Shown here piece by piece: positions 44,182 through 53,225 of a DNA stretch of 64,000 nucleotides. A program made the position numbers and the translations under genes. Below the pieces are notes generated by a model that saw only the letters and a list, made by a program, of their open reading frames with translations, ran no database searches and was not told the origin of the DNA. Source of the DNA: Halothermothrix sp. Lineage in GTDB: Bacteria > Bacillota > Halanaerobiia > DY22613. Each line of letters opens with the position of its first letter. The stretch's first letter is position 1. The stretch spans positions 310,001 to 374,000 of the forward strand of contig JAENYK010000004.1 of assembly GCA_016841825.1 (NCBI GenBank), given 5' to 3'.

Positions 44182-46242
44182 TTATATCTGTGCACCCGAC
44201 TCAAGAACTCGTGTATTTCCCAATTTGCGCTCTTCTGTAAAAACTTCTATACCCGGATCACCCTTTTCCAAAATTGTGATCTCCATAGTCAAACTTCCAT
44301 CTAACACGTACTCCGTCGGAAAATATTTTTTGACTGTTTGAGCGACACTATCAGATCCAGCATAGTCATCTTTCACATTACCTTTGGCGTCTTTTTCAGA
44401 ATTCTGGGCTTCATTATTTTTGGTTCCAGTCGAAGTATGAGCTTCATTAGGTTCTGCCATTACCGGTTCCGTCTCCATCCCAGATTCATCATCAACCATA
44501 ACATCAACATAATATGGCATAATTTCGATTACTAGATCATTGTTCTTAGGTTCTACAGAATACATTTTCAGAATCTCTTCTAAACTTTTATAATGCTCAC
44601 CCTCTACATGATTAGTATCCTGAACCCGTTCTTCATCCTGATATTCTTCAGGCATAACATATGAACCATAAATTCCACTGGCTACTGTTAAAGAAGCTGG
44701 GCCAGTCTGAATATTCTCAGGAATCTGCACCTCATAAGTCAGTTTATAAGGGTTAGTTCTATATGGTTGGAGAGTAACCTGGATCTGAGCTGTATCACCC
44801 GGACACAACTGGTCATTTAAAAGTTTTACTTCCTCAATTAAGGCATATTGTCTAATCTGTTCAACCTGTAAACTAATATCAATACTACCTATGTTAACCT
44901 GAACAAATGGATTAGTGATAATATAGGTCAGAATATTATACAGGTCATTTAAAGAATCAGCAGCTATATCTATACTGCTATAATACATGTTCTCATAAGA
45001 AAATAATTGATTAGGCAGCTTATCTCCCACAATCTCCATCCTAAGTTTAGACGTCCCATAGCCCTGCCGATCAATAGCAGTATCTATGGTCTGCAAGATA
45101 GCAGGAATTACCAGTGACATCACCAGCTCTTCATTGCGAATCACTTGAAATTGAAACTCCTGTTGACTTTGAAGGTCAAAGTCTTCAACCAATACATTGA
45201 CAGGAATAATTTTCGGATTCATTCCAACTTTACCTGCAATTCCAGAACTTCGATCCTGAGTAATAGTTCCAACCACTCCTGTAGGAACTCCCAATTTAAA
45301 TGGCATATCCAGATTATCCACAACTGCTAATATCTTAGCTCCAGAAAGAAAATATTCAACTTGACCCTGATTCATAAAAGGATGCCCAAAAGCTAATATC
45401 TCTTCATCCTGAATATAGGTCAAAGTACCAATAGAAGAAACTTCAATATCTCCCTGAACCAATTGAACTGAAATCCCACTCCCGGGTTCTAATACTGGTA
45501 GTTGAACCTCTTTGGAATTATTGCTTGAACCAGTCTGGATTGGAATTACATCAAAATCTGTTAAACCTCGCATCAATCTATCTAAAGCACGCCCTTTTAT
45601 ACCATTAATCAATAACGGTGTTTTCACAGGATATGCTTTCAATACAGAATCATTAGTTGTTAGCTGTACAGCACTCTGATAAGATTCACAAAAATAAATC
45701 TGGTCAACCACCCTATTTTCAAAATTAACTGGTTCAGAAAAGACAATCCGCTCCTCTACTCCCTTAAAGGCAGCTGACGAGTCGGATTGAAAACTGTCAA
45801 AATCTATCTGAAAAGATCTTTTGGCTTTACCTGATTCTCTGTTCAAATCAAGAATCTTCAACATACTCTCGATAGGTGTAATTAGTCCAACTCGATGATC
45901 AGTTAATGACCAACCATAACCTATAGCACCAATTAACATACCATCTATATATACAGGGCTTCCACTCATTCCAGCTGCTATGCCGCCAGTCTGATCAATT
46001 ACAGGTCCGCTAACTTTTACTAGAATCAATTCCTGATTACTATCCTGTAAAATTCCCAGAACTTCTACCGCAAATTCTTCAACTTTTACACCATTTACAA
46101 CTGTTTTGCCAACTCCTTTCATCCCGTTGACAATCTCAGTCGCAGGCATAATTTGAGTATCAGCCAAAACTTTGGGTGTAGTAATTTGCATAAAAGTTAG
46201 AAAGATTAAGGCTATGACCAGTATAGCAGTACTTCTTTTCAC
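44182..46242 (-). CDS. SpoIVB-type S55 peptidase with long C-terminal extension (686 aa)
   Basis: Signal-type N-terminus (AILVIALIFLTFMQITTPKV). The S55 domain starts MPATEIVNGMKGVGKTVVNG and continues to the catalytic serine in GGIAAGMSGSPVYIDG, with IGAIGYGWSLTDHRVGLITP nearby; a His in EEILAFGHPFMNQG is also present. SpoIVB of Bacillus is about 425 aa, has a PDZ domain and activates sigma-K processing. This protein lacks an obvious PDZ and has some 350 extra C-terminal residues of beta and acidic sequence. Placed between mreB and tamB it may be an envelope protease, not the true SpoIVB. Confidence 0.8.
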   Translation of the reverse strand: MKRSTAILVIALIFLTFMQITTPKVLADTQIMPATEIVNGMKGVGKTVVNGVKVEEFAVEVLGILQDSNQELILVKVSGPVIDQTGGIAAGMSGSPVYIDGMLIGAIGYGWSLTDHRVGLITPIESMLKILDLNRESGKAKRSFQIDFDSFQSDSSAAFKGVEERIVFSEPVNFENRVVDQIYFCESYQSAVQLTTNDSVLKAYPVKTPLLINGIKGRALDRLMRGLTDFDVIPIQTGSSNNSKEVQLPVLEPGSGISVQLVQGDIEVSSIGTLTYIQDEEILAFGHPFMNQGQVEYFLSGAKILAVVDNLDMPFKLGVPTGVVGTITQDRSSGIAGKVGMNPKIIPVNVLVEDFDLQSQQEFQFQVIRNEELVMSLVIPAILQTIDTAIDRQGYGTSKLRMEIVGDKLPNQLFSYENMYYSSIDIAADSLNDLYNILTYIITNPFVQVNIGSIDISLQVEQIRQYALIEEVKLLNDQLCPGDTAQIQVTLQPYRTNPYKLTYEVQIPENIQTGPASLTVASGIYGSYVMPEEYQDEERVQDTNHVEGEHYKSLEEILKMYSVEPKNNDLVIEIMPYYVDVMVDDESGMETEPVMAEPNEAHTSTGTKNNEAQNSEKDAKGNVKDDYAGSDSVAQTVKKYFPTEYVLDGSLTMEITILEKGDPGIEVFTEERKLGNTRVLESGAQI

Positions 46243-46287
46243 AAAATCCCATCCTCTCGATCCGCGCCACTAAATGCCGCTTATTCC

Positions 46288-47325
46288 CTAATATCCTCTT
46301 CCTAAAGAACGATGGTTAGAGATCAGACTATCATGTAAATAATCTAGATTTTCAAGAGCCATACCTGTTCCCAGAGCAACACAGGACATGGCATCTTCAG
46401 CCAGTACTACCGGAATCCCGGTCTCCTCACTTAATAGACGATCTAGACCTCTAAGCATAGCTCCACCACCTGTTAAGACTAAACCTTTATCAATAATATC
46501 TGAAGCTAATTCAGGTGGAGTCTGCTCTAAAACCCGTTTTACGGAAGATAAAATCGACCGTACTGGTTCGTATAGAGCCTCATATGTCTCTTCAGGAGTA
46601 ATACTAATATTCTTAGGTAGACCGCTCATAATATCTCTACCACGTACATCATATGTAAAATCTTCTTTAACATCCAAATGAGCTGTACCAATGGCGATCT
46701 TCACTTCTTCTGCTGTTCGCTCACCAATCATCAAGTTATACTTAGATTTTACAAATCGAATAATAGCTTCATCAAATTTGTCACCTGCAATACGCAGGGA
46801 TTCACTCACAACAATACCACCCAGAGAAATAACCGCAATATCACAAGTTCCACCACCAATATCAACTACCATACTACCGCATGGCTCATGAATCGGCAAA
46901 CCTGCTCCAATAGCTGCAGCCAGAGGTTCTTCAATCAAAAATGCCTTTTTAGCTCCAACCTGCATAGCAGCTTCAATAACCGCCCGTTGTTCAACACCAG
47001 TGACATTTACCGGAACACAAACCATAATTAGCGGCTTAGCAAAAGAATACCTACCACATACTTTCGAAATAAAATGCTTGAGCATAATCTCGGTAATTTC
47101 AAAATCGGCAATTACTCCTTCACGTAAAGGACGTATCGCGACTATATTGCCGGGTGTACGTCCTAACATCCTTCTAGCTTCCTCGCCAACAGCCAGAACT
47201 TTCTTTGTTCCTTTTTCGATGGCTACAACAGAAGGTTCTTTTAAAATGATCCCTTTCCCCTTTTCATAAACCAATATTGTTGCTGTTCCCAGGTCTATTC
47301 CTATCTTCTTAGTTAACCCAAACAT
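46288..47325 (-). CDS. mreB: MreB/Mbl-type actin-like cell shape protein (345 aa)
   Basis: Actin-fold ATPase with phosphate-1 GIDLGTATILVYEKGKGI, the connect and phosphate-2 motifs (VVDIGGGTCDIAVISLGG), and the adenosine motif GLVLTGGGAMLRGLDRLL. It forms filaments under the membrane that guide cell-wall synthesis. A short linker-free C-terminus (SLGRGY) is usual for the Mbl-type copy that follows spoIIID in spore formers. The next gene upstream is spoIIID, 130 bp away. Confidence 0.95.
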   Translation of the reverse strand: MFGLTKKIGIDLGTATILVYEKGKGIILKEPSVVAIEKGTKKVLAVGEEARRMLGRTPGNIVAIRPLREGVIADFEITEIMLKHFISKVCGRYSFAKPLIMVCVPVNVTGVEQRAVIEAAMQVGAKKAFLIEEPLAAAIGAGLPIHEPCGSMVVDIGGGTCDIAVISLGGIVVSESLRIAGDKFDEAIIRFVKSKYNLMIGERTAEEVKIAIGTAHLDVKEDFTYDVRGRDIMSGLPKNISITPEETYEALYEPVRSILSSVKRVLEQTPPELASDIIDKGLVLTGGGAMLRGLDRLLSEETGIPVVLAEDAMSCVALGTGMALENLDYLHDSLISNHRSLGRGY

Positions 47326-47452
47326 TTCAGTCCTCCTTCGGCAAGTGCCAATATTTCTATCTTTACAGAACTAAATTTGGTTATAATAGTACAATTACTA
47401 ATTCTAGATTTATTCATATATTTCCTTCTTTTTTTCGCAGGACTAAAGTAAT

Positions 47453-47710
47453 TTATTCATCTTTATCACGTAAATATTTACGTTTCGTAGCCTCACCACC
47501 TCTTATATGTCTTTCTGCTTTATTAAACTCCAATACCCCTTTGACCCTCTGTGACAAACTATCATCAATTTCAGCCAATCGTTCCGTTACATCCTTATGG
47601 ATGGTACTTTTGCTCACCCCGAAAATCTTCGCTGCCTGTCTTACGGTTGCTCGTGTCTGAAATATGTAATTTGCCACCTCCAGTACACGTTTTCGTATAT
47701 ATTCTTTCAC
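47453..47710 (-). CDS. spoIIID: SpoIIID sporulation transcription factor (85 aa)
   Basis: GTG start at 47710 behind GGGGGG. The protein (YIRKRVLEVANYIFQTRATV, then RQAAKIFGVSKSTIHKDVTE) is the characteristic small helix-turn-helix regulator of the mother cell that works with sigma-E. The length fits. Its presence with spoIID, murA and mreB is the canonical clostridial order and indicates the organism can or could form endospores. Confidence 0.95.
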   Translation of the reverse strand: MKEYIRKRVLEVANYIFQTRATVRQAAKIFGVSKSTIHKDVTERLAEIDDSLSQRVKGVLEFNKAERHIRGGEATKRKYLRDKDE

Positions 47711-47809
47711 AAAAATTCCCCCCTACCCGACTTCAAATCTACTCTATATATATGAGTGGGTAGAGGGGAATATTCTATTCATTCTGCATTTCAATAACCT
47801 ATGTATCTT

Positions 47810-48682
47810 TTAAAGTAATTTCTCTGGATTTTCGGTTTCACCATTTTTTCTAATCTCAAAATGCAGATGGGGTTCAATAGCCGTTTCACTCTGACCAATG
47901 GTACCAATCTGCTGTCCTTTAACGACTTTGTCTCCCACATTTACAGATAGTTTATCCAATTGGCCATAGACAGTCGTCCACCCATTACCATGATCCAGAG
48001 TTACCAGGAGAATTTCGTGATAATTTTCAGTAATATCCACTACCTCTCCGGAAGATGCTGCCATAACAATCTCAGCTTTCTGACAACGTAAATCAACTCC
48101 TGGATGATAACGCCATTTCTCCAAAACAGGATGAAAATACCATCCATATTCAGTAATTACTCCTGCCTGTCTGCGCAAAGGATAAATAATCTCCAGATTT
48201 GTTGATATCTCCTCCGGTTTCATTGTTGGCACTTGTGTGCCAGAATTACCGGCGGCGATCTGAGGCTCAGATACGATCTTCACTGCCGTTTGAGATGATT
48301 CTGTTTGCACATCCTCTACTTCAGAATCAGGGTTTGCTGACCTCAAATTCAGGTCACCATTTAAACTAATATCTGTTATCTGCGGAACCTGAACCTGAAG
48401 TTGATTATTTTCATCAATTACCACATCTACCAACCCTGATCTGGGGGACGTATCCAACGAATCACTTAATTTTGAATCAGGGTTGCTGCCAATAAACAAT
48501 GCTACCAAAACAATTACCATTATACTGACAACAATGATCCCCGAAGATAAAATTTTTTTGGGTATCCCATACCGCTTGGTCACCCCATCAATAGTCTCTT
48601 TCAACTTCAATTTTAACAAATTTTGACTATCTTTAACAATATGGTATGGTAAACGATCTTTTTTGTTTGATTTTTTGGCCAA
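47810..48682 (-). CDS. M23-family LytM-like protein, SpoIIQ-like (290 aa)
   Basis: I chose TTG 48682 (GGAGGTGATT upstream, then MAKKSNKKDRLPYHIV); the open frame extends to 48772. A single transmembrane segment near residues 44-64 (ILSSGIIVVSIMVIVLVALF) is followed by an acidic linker and an M23 domain: GWYFHPVLEKWRYHPGVDLR, VTLDHGNGWTTVYGQLDKL, IGTIGQSETAIEPHLHFEIR. The Zn ligands are His in HPGVD (with Asp) and HLHFE, as in active endopeptidases. Position between spoIIID and spoIID points to a SpoIIQ-type forespore or mother-cell channel protein. Confidence 0.85.
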   Translation of the reverse strand: MAKKSNKKDRLPYHIVKDSQNLLKLKLKETIDGVTKRYGIPKKILSSGIIVVSIMVIVLVALFIGSNPDSKLSDSLDTSPRSGLVDVVIDENNQLQVQVPQITDISLNGDLNLRSANPDSEVEDVQTESSQTAVKIVSEPQIAAGNSGTQVPTMKPEEISTNLEIIYPLRRQAGVITEYGWYFHPVLEKWRYHPGVDLRCQKAEIVMAASSGEVVDITENYHEILLVTLDHGNGWTTVYGQLDKLSVNVGDKVVKGQQIGTIGQSETAIEPHLHFEIRKNGETENPEKLL

Positions 48683-48764
48683 AATAATCACCTCCATGAT
48701 TATTCTCACCATTTTCTGGCTATATATACCTAAAGGTTTATATATCATAGTTTTATAATTATAG

Positions 48765-48791
48765 AAAAACACCGAATCTCAATTCGGTGTT
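48765..48791 (-). terminator. Terminator of spoIID
   Basis: AACACCGAAT (48768-48777) pairs with ATTCGGTGTT (48782-48791). On the minus strand it is followed by TTTCT. Confidence 0.8.
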
Positions 48792-48800
48792 CAGCAAAAT

Positions 48801-49808
48801 CTAATTTTGTATTCGCGTTATCCGGCTGACCTTAACTCCAGAATAATAATAAAGCAAGATATCTGAGTAGCTTTTTCCCTGCTGTGCCATTCCATTAGCA
48901 CCATACTGACTCATTCCTACACCATGACCATTACCAAAACTAACAAACTCAACCCCCCCGGTAGTTGCAGTAATCTCTAACTTTGTTGAAGGTAAACCTA
49001 ATCTGGTTCGTAAATCTGTTCCAGCGAAGATACACCCATCTATTCGCAACTGCAGGATTCGCCCGGTAGAGCTAAACTCCAAAATTTCAATTAACCCTTC
49101 ATCAGTTTCCGCCATAGTTATTTCATTATCCGCAGGAGCCTGTTTAATCATATTCTGTAAATTAGTCCCCAATCTCTGATCTAATTCAACCCAGGTAAAT
49201 TTAAACTCCTGACGATATTTCTTATCTTCTGTGTCATACTCGCTTATAACAGATTTCAAATAAGGTACACTGTTCCCCCAAACATTTGCTGCATCTTCTG
49301 TCATACCTCCAGCATTGGCATGGTATAGTGCTTCTATCAACTCATTATTATAGGTAAGAACCTGACCTGCAGTCGCCTCTACTGCTCTGGATATTTTATT
49401 CCAGTTAAATAGATAGTTAACTAACCCCCATTTTTCCTGGAGATCTTCTTTTGATGACCAGGCCTGTGCATTCTGAGGATCTGTACTAATCACCGCCTGG
49501 GGATGGGTATCTAATTTCTGCCCCTTAAGGACACGGCGCAATACATATGTACGGGCCAGTACTGCCTGCGCTTTTAAAGCTTCCATCTCGAAACTAGCCG
49601 GCATCTCTGCTGCTACTACACCTTTTATATATTCTTCCAAATCCATATCTTGAACCTGTTGTGCATGATGGTTAAATACTTTAATCACGGAACCACGTGG
49701 ATTCTTCAACTCAGAATCTCCTATAGTACACCCCCGAACCAATAAAGTGGGGATGACGATTACGATCACTGAGATCACTACTAACATTGTTGCCAGGAAA
49801 GTACGCAC
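48801..49808 (-). CDS. spoIID: SpoIID lytic transglycosylase (335 aa)
   Basis: GTG start 49808 with GGGGAGGGG upstream. A signal anchor (FLATMLVVISVIVIVIPTLL) is followed by the SpoIID domain: DMDLEEYIKGVVAAEMPASF, EALKAQAVLARTYVLRRVLK and the conserved HANAGGMTEDAANVWGNSVP. GHGVGMSQYGANGMAQQGKS near the C-terminus is the family signature. The enzyme cuts peptidoglycan during engulfment together with SpoIIM/P. Co-oriented with murA upstream. Confidence 0.95.
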   Translation of the reverse strand: MRTFLATMLVVISVIVIVIPTLLVRGCTIGDSELKNPRGSVIKVFNHHAQQVQDMDLEEYIKGVVAAEMPASFEMEALKAQAVLARTYVLRRVLKGQKLDTHPQAVISTDPQNAQAWSSKEDLQEKWGLVNYLFNWNKISRAVEATAGQVLTYNNELIEALYHANAGGMTEDAANVWGNSVPYLKSVISEYDTEDKKYRQEFKFTWVELDQRLGTNLQNMIKQAPADNEITMAETDEGLIEILEFSSTGRILQLRIDGCIFAGTDLRTRLGLPSTKLEITATTGGVEFVSFGNGHGVGMSQYGANGMAQQGKSYSDILLYYYSGVKVSRITRIQN

Positions 49809-49960
49809 CTTGACCCCTCCCCAATTTCAATTTGCTATTAATTATCTCTATTCGAAATAGGAAGAGTTTAGACCTTGCAAGGTCAGGTACACACCTCAAG
49901 TATCAATGAAGAATACAATCAACAATTCTGTTGATCAGTCCACACAGATATTTTAATATT

Positions 49961-49997
49961 AAAAAACCACGGTTGGGCAATTTCCATTCCATGGTTT
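49961..49997 (-). terminator. Terminator of murA
   Basis: AAACCACGG (49964-49972) pairs with CCATGGTTT (49989-49997), one mismatch. On the minus strand it is followed by TTTTTTAA. Confidence 0.75.
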
Positions 49998-50020
49998 CTA
50001 TTTTCGCTAATATTTCCTAA

Positions 50021-51271
50021 CTAAGCAGTAATGCGAGCAATTCTGGCCCCGATACCTTTTAGTTTATTCTCTATATTCTCATAACCCCGCTGCACATGAT
50101 AGATATCGCCTACTTCAGTCTCGCCTTGAGCAGCCAGACCTGCCAAAATCAGAGCTGCTCCAGCACGTAAATCGGTGGCAGTAACCTTCGCTCCGGTTAA
50201 ACCAGTAGGCTTAATCAATGCTGTACGGCCATCCAACTTAATATCTGCTCCCATTCTGATCAGTTCATCTACATGCATAAAACGATTTTCCCATACTGTT
50301 TCAATTACCAGGCTGGGTCCGGTTACCTGGGTTAATAGAGCCATTACCTGTGCCTGCAAATCAGTTGGAAATCCCGGATGAGGCAAAGTTTTGATATCTA
50401 CACCTTTTAATGACTGTTTGACAGATACACGAACACCCTCCAGGTCTTCTACAATATCTACACCCATCTCTTTTAACTTTGCAGTCAAAGATTTGAGATG
50501 TTCATTCAATACATTACGGACAAAAATATCTCCTCCACTAATGGCTCCTGCAATCATATAGGTGCCCGCTTCAATACGGTCAGGAATAATTCGGTGTTCA
50601 ACACCATGAAGCCGTTCAACGCCTTCAATCTTGATGACATCTGTACCTACACCCCGAATGTGGGCTCCAGCAAAATTCAAATAATTTGCCAGATCAATTA
50701 TCTCTGGTTCCCGGGCAGCATTCTCAATCACAGTCTGACCTTCAGCCATTGTCGCAGCAAGCAAAATGTTTATCGTTGCTCCGACACTGGGATAATCCAA
50801 ATATATTTTGGTGCCACGCAGTTTTTTAGCCTTCACCTCAACTGTACCATGATCCATAAAGACCTCCGCACCCATTGCCCGAAAACCTTTCAAGTGTAAA
50901 TCAATGGGACGATTGCCAATCTGACATCCACCTGGTAATGCACATCTTGCCTGCCCAAGACGGGGTAATAAAGCACCCAAAACATAATAGGAAGCTCTTA
51001 ATTTACGAACCAGATCATATGGCGCCTCAAAAGTTGTAACTTTAGTCGGATCCACCCTCATCTCATTATTTTTAAAAGTCACTTTAGCACCCAGGGACTC
51101 TAAAATATCTTTCAAATTATATACATCCCTTAATTGGGGAATATCTTTTAAAACGCTCTCCCCGTCAACCATTAATGTGGCACAAATGATTGGTAAAGCA
51201 GCATTTTTGGCCCCATTTACCGCAATCTCTCCTTTTAACTTTTCACCACCAGTAATCAAAAATCTTTCCAT
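50021..51271 (-). CDS. murA: MurA, UDP-GlcNAc 1-carboxyvinyltransferase (416 aa)
   Basis: First committed step of peptidoglycan synthesis (PEP transfer to UDP-GlcNAc). I chose ATG 51271 behind GAGGAGG; the open frame goes to 51358. The product begins MERFLITGGEKLKGEIAVNG. Key parts: GAKNAALPIICATLM near the N-terminus, the catalytic-loop Cys in ARCALPGGCQIGNRPIDLHL (fosfomycin-target Cys), and GFPTDLQAQVMALLTQVTG with ENRFMHVDELIRMGADI. The length is normal. Confidence 0.96.
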   Translation of the reverse strand: MERFLITGGEKLKGEIAVNGAKNAALPIICATLMVDGESVLKDIPQLRDVYNLKDILESLGAKVTFKNNEMRVDPTKVTTFEAPYDLVRKLRASYYVLGALLPRLGQARCALPGGCQIGNRPIDLHLKGFRAMGAEVFMDHGTVEVKAKKLRGTKIYLDYPSVGATINILLAATMAEGQTVIENAAREPEIIDLANYLNFAGAHIRGVGTDVIKIEGVERLHGVEHRIIPDRIEAGTYMIAGAISGGDIFVRNVLNEHLKSLTAKLKEMGVDIVEDLEGVRVSVKQSLKGVDIKTLPHPGFPTDLQAQVMALLTQVTGPSLVIETVWENRFMHVDELIRMGADIKLDGRTALIKPTGLTGAKVTATDLRAGAALILAGLAAQGETEVGDIYHVQRGYENIENKLKGIGARIARITA

Positions 51272-51417
51272 TATCAAGGCCTCCTCAAATAAATCAATCA
51301 TTTTATCAATGGCATATATAGACACGACAACGAAAAATCTCATATTTAATATATGCATCCACTAAAAAATTCGCCACTACCACCATAAATCCTTTGTCAA
51401 TATCGGATATACATAAT

Positions 51418-51978
51418 TTACTTTTTTTTAGAACAGCCAATACATTCAATACCTATAAGTCGATCTACCCATCTTATTCGGCGATAATTAACTAATTCCT
51501 CTGGGTATTTGGACTCTAAATCTTGCCAACAGGCTGAACATAATTTTCCACCTACGCCCTGAATTAGTCTGTCTGAAAATCCTAAATCTTTTAATCTATG
51601 CTTTCTCTCAGGAACTAAAATATTCTCTACATCCACAGCTCTAGAACTAGCAACTACTAAACCAATATCTCCCTTAAGTTTCGGAGAATCAACCCGTTTG
51701 AAGGCTACTTTTTCGTTTTGGGCTAATTCTAGATAATCCCTGGCTCTATCTAAATCTACATCCCGGCGCATAACTAATTTACTGGCCTGCGGATCTCGTA
51801 ATGCTCCCATAATCTCTGAATATACTCCAGGTTCTTCTACCTGGTTTTTGGTCAAAGCTTTTAAAATTCGTTCTCGGAATTCACCCAAATAATTGGATCG
51901 TTCTTCTTGTTTCAATTCTGGGGAGCCATATATTCCTTGCTCAACCCTTTTCTCTAATTCAGTCTTCTTTTGATCCAT
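51418..51978 (-). CDS. yueI: YueI-like (DUF1694) protein (186 aa)
   Basis: The N-terminal region matches the YueI family (RVEQGIYGSPELKQEERSNY, LGEFRERILKALTKNQVEEP), a small cytosolic protein of unknown function in Firmicutes. The C-terminus has two CxxC pairs (LCSACWQDL and IECIGCSKK) that could bind zinc or a cluster; I do not recall them as a general YueI feature. ATG 51978 follows AGGAGTAGG. It stands alone, 147 bp downstream of the next gene on the strand. Confidence 0.7.
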   Translation of the reverse strand: MDQKKTELEKRVEQGIYGSPELKQEERSNYLGEFRERILKALTKNQVEEPGVYSEIMGALRDPQASKLVMRRDVDLDRARDYLELAQNEKVAFKRVDSPKLKGDIGLVVASSRAVDVENILVPERKHRLKDLGFSDRLIQGVGGKLCSACWQDLESKYPEELVNYRRIRWVDRLIGIECIGCSKKK

Positions 51979-52124
51979 ACCCTACTCCTCCTATAAGGAC
52001 ATGCGTACCCAAAGTTTATTAATATTATGCCCACAATATTCCAATTTATTCTAAGTATCCAGGGTTAATATAATATAGTATATTAATTCTTTTGCAAATC
52101 GTTTAACTAAATCCTTCTCGATAA

Positions 52125-52239
52125 AGTGAACTCATTCAGCTAAAACTGAGCCTCGGGGCTTCAGATAGGGATCAATCCCACCTGAATTAGAACAAGACAG
52201 CTCCCACTTATAGAAGTGAGAGTCCTATAACTTAGATAT
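52125..52239 (+). repeat. Structured intergenic repeat, copy R3
   Basis: Third member of the repeat family (R1 23425-23524, R2 27335-27448). Shared with R2: AGTGAAC, CTTCAGAT, CCCACCTGAA, AGAACAAG, CACTTATAGAAGTG. Base changes keep the last stem paired. It is followed 33 bp later by a plus-strand terminator, so a short RNA could be made here. Confidence 0.75.
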
Positions 52240-52271
52240 AAAAATTTCTTCGCATACAAAAATATTTTCTC

Positions 52272-52297
52272 AGAGAGACTTCCATCTCTCTTTATTT
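52272..52297 (+). terminator. Terminator-like hairpin after R3
   Basis: AGAGAG (52272-52277) pairs with CTCTCT (52286-52291) and is followed on the plus strand by TTATTT. No coding gene lies before it on this strand. Confidence 0.55.
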
Positions 52298-52342
52298 CAT
52301 GATATGATTAAGTAAGTATATTATATGGGGAGGGACCAGTAC

Positions 52343-53113
52343 ATGTCAATCGTAAAAATCGTCTTAATCTTAGTAACAGGGACTGCAGCGGGATTTTTGA
52401 ACACTATAGCTGGTGGAGGTTCTCTAATCGCCATGCCAGTATTAATTTTTCTTGGACTTCCTTCCGCTGTAGCTAATGGAACTAACCGAATTGCCCTGAT
52501 GACGCAAAACCTAGTTGCTATTACTAACTTTAAACGTAAAGGTTTCTTTGACCTCCAATTCAGCTTAAAATTAGGTATTCCGGCAGTATTGGGCTCGATT
52601 ATTGGTTCCAGATTCGCCGTTGGGCTACCTGATGAGATTTTTAATAAAATTCTTGCTGTAGTTATGGTCATAGTTCTCGCTTTAATTATCTGGAATCCAG
52701 GGAAATCTAAAAAAAATGAATCCGGGAAAGTACAACTCTCCACTAAGCATCAGCTTGGTGCGATGATTGCGTTTTTCTTTGTTGGCTTCTACGGAGGATT
52801 TATCCAGGCGGGTGTGGGTTTTATCATTATCGCCACCCTTTCAGTAATCACCGGGTTATCTCTGGTCAAAATTAATAGCCTGAAAGTATTCGTCGTCGCA
52901 ATGTATATGTTTTCATCACTAATGGTTTTTATAGTCAGTGGAAAAGTTAATTGGATATTAGGATTGACTCTGGCTGTAGGAAACTCTCTGGGAGCCTATT
53001 TGGGTAGTAACTTCGCAGTTGCTAAAGGAGATAAATGGATACGGATTATTTTAGTAGTGGCAGTACTGACTATGGCGGCTAAATTGTTGGGATTGTTCAG
53101 TTTTTTAGGCTAA
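52343..53113 (+). CDS. TSUP (TauE/SafE)-family permease (256 aa)
   Basis: I chose ATG 52343 (MSIVKIVLILVTG), with GGGGAGGG at correct spacing; the ATG at 52325 contains that site. Eight hydrophobic segments in two repeats. The family signatures GFLNTIAGGGSLIAMPVLIF near the N-terminus and GFYGGFIQAGVGFIIIATLS in the second half are intact. Such carriers export or import small sulfur- or carbon-containing anions (sulfite, sulfonates, sulfoacetate). Substrate not determined here. Single gene with its own terminator. Confidence 0.88.
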   Translation: MSIVKIVLILVTGTAAGFLNTIAGGGSLIAMPVLIFLGLPSAVANGTNRIALMTQNLVAITNFKRKGFFDLQFSLKLGIPAVLGSIIGSRFAVGLPDEIFNKILAVVMVIVLALIIWNPGKSKKNESGKVQLSTKHQLGAMIAFFFVGFYGGFIQAGVGFIIIATLSVITGLSLVKINSLKVFVVAMYMFSSLMVFIVSGKVNWILGLTLAVGNSLGAYLGSNFAVAKGDKWIRIILVVAVLTMAAKLLGLFSFLG

Positions 53114-53122
53114 TGATTACAT

Positions 53123-53158
53123 AAAAGTCCGACTCCTTAGATAGAGTCGGACTTTTTT
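53123..53158. terminator. Bidirectional terminator between the TSUP gene and the RiPP precursor
   Basis: AAAAGTCCGACTC (53123-53135) pairs perfectly with GAGTCGGACTTTT (53144-53156), with T-runs on both strands. It serves the two converging transcripts. Confidence 0.92.
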
Positions 53159-53225
53159 AAAGAATAATTATTAAATTAGTAGATACAATCACTGGGAGAA
53201 ATATTATTATATATTGCAATATGAG

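Larger units (their letters stand above)
51979..52342. other. Divergent intergenic region, 364 bp
   Basis: Between yueI (minus) and the TSUP gene (plus). It holds repeat copy R3 (52125-52239), a plus-strand terminator-like hairpin (52272-52297) and the TSUP promoter region. No gene. Confidence 0.6.

Noticed and set aside
49711-49899. Short minus-strand frame overlapping the spoIID start
   Set aside because: Different frame from spoIID, no binding site, and content not protein-like.
50498-50899. Plus-strand frame of 133 codons opposite murA
   Set aside because: Antisense shadow; no start signal.
23425-52239. The three structured repeats as a CRISPR array or tRNA-like elements
   Set aside because: Copies are kilobases apart, about 100 bp long and without regular spacers; no tRNA cloverleaf or CCA-type end.
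52321-52743. Minus-strand frame of 140 codons opposite the TSUP gene
   Set aside because: Overlaps a recognised permease gene and its terminator logic; no binding site.
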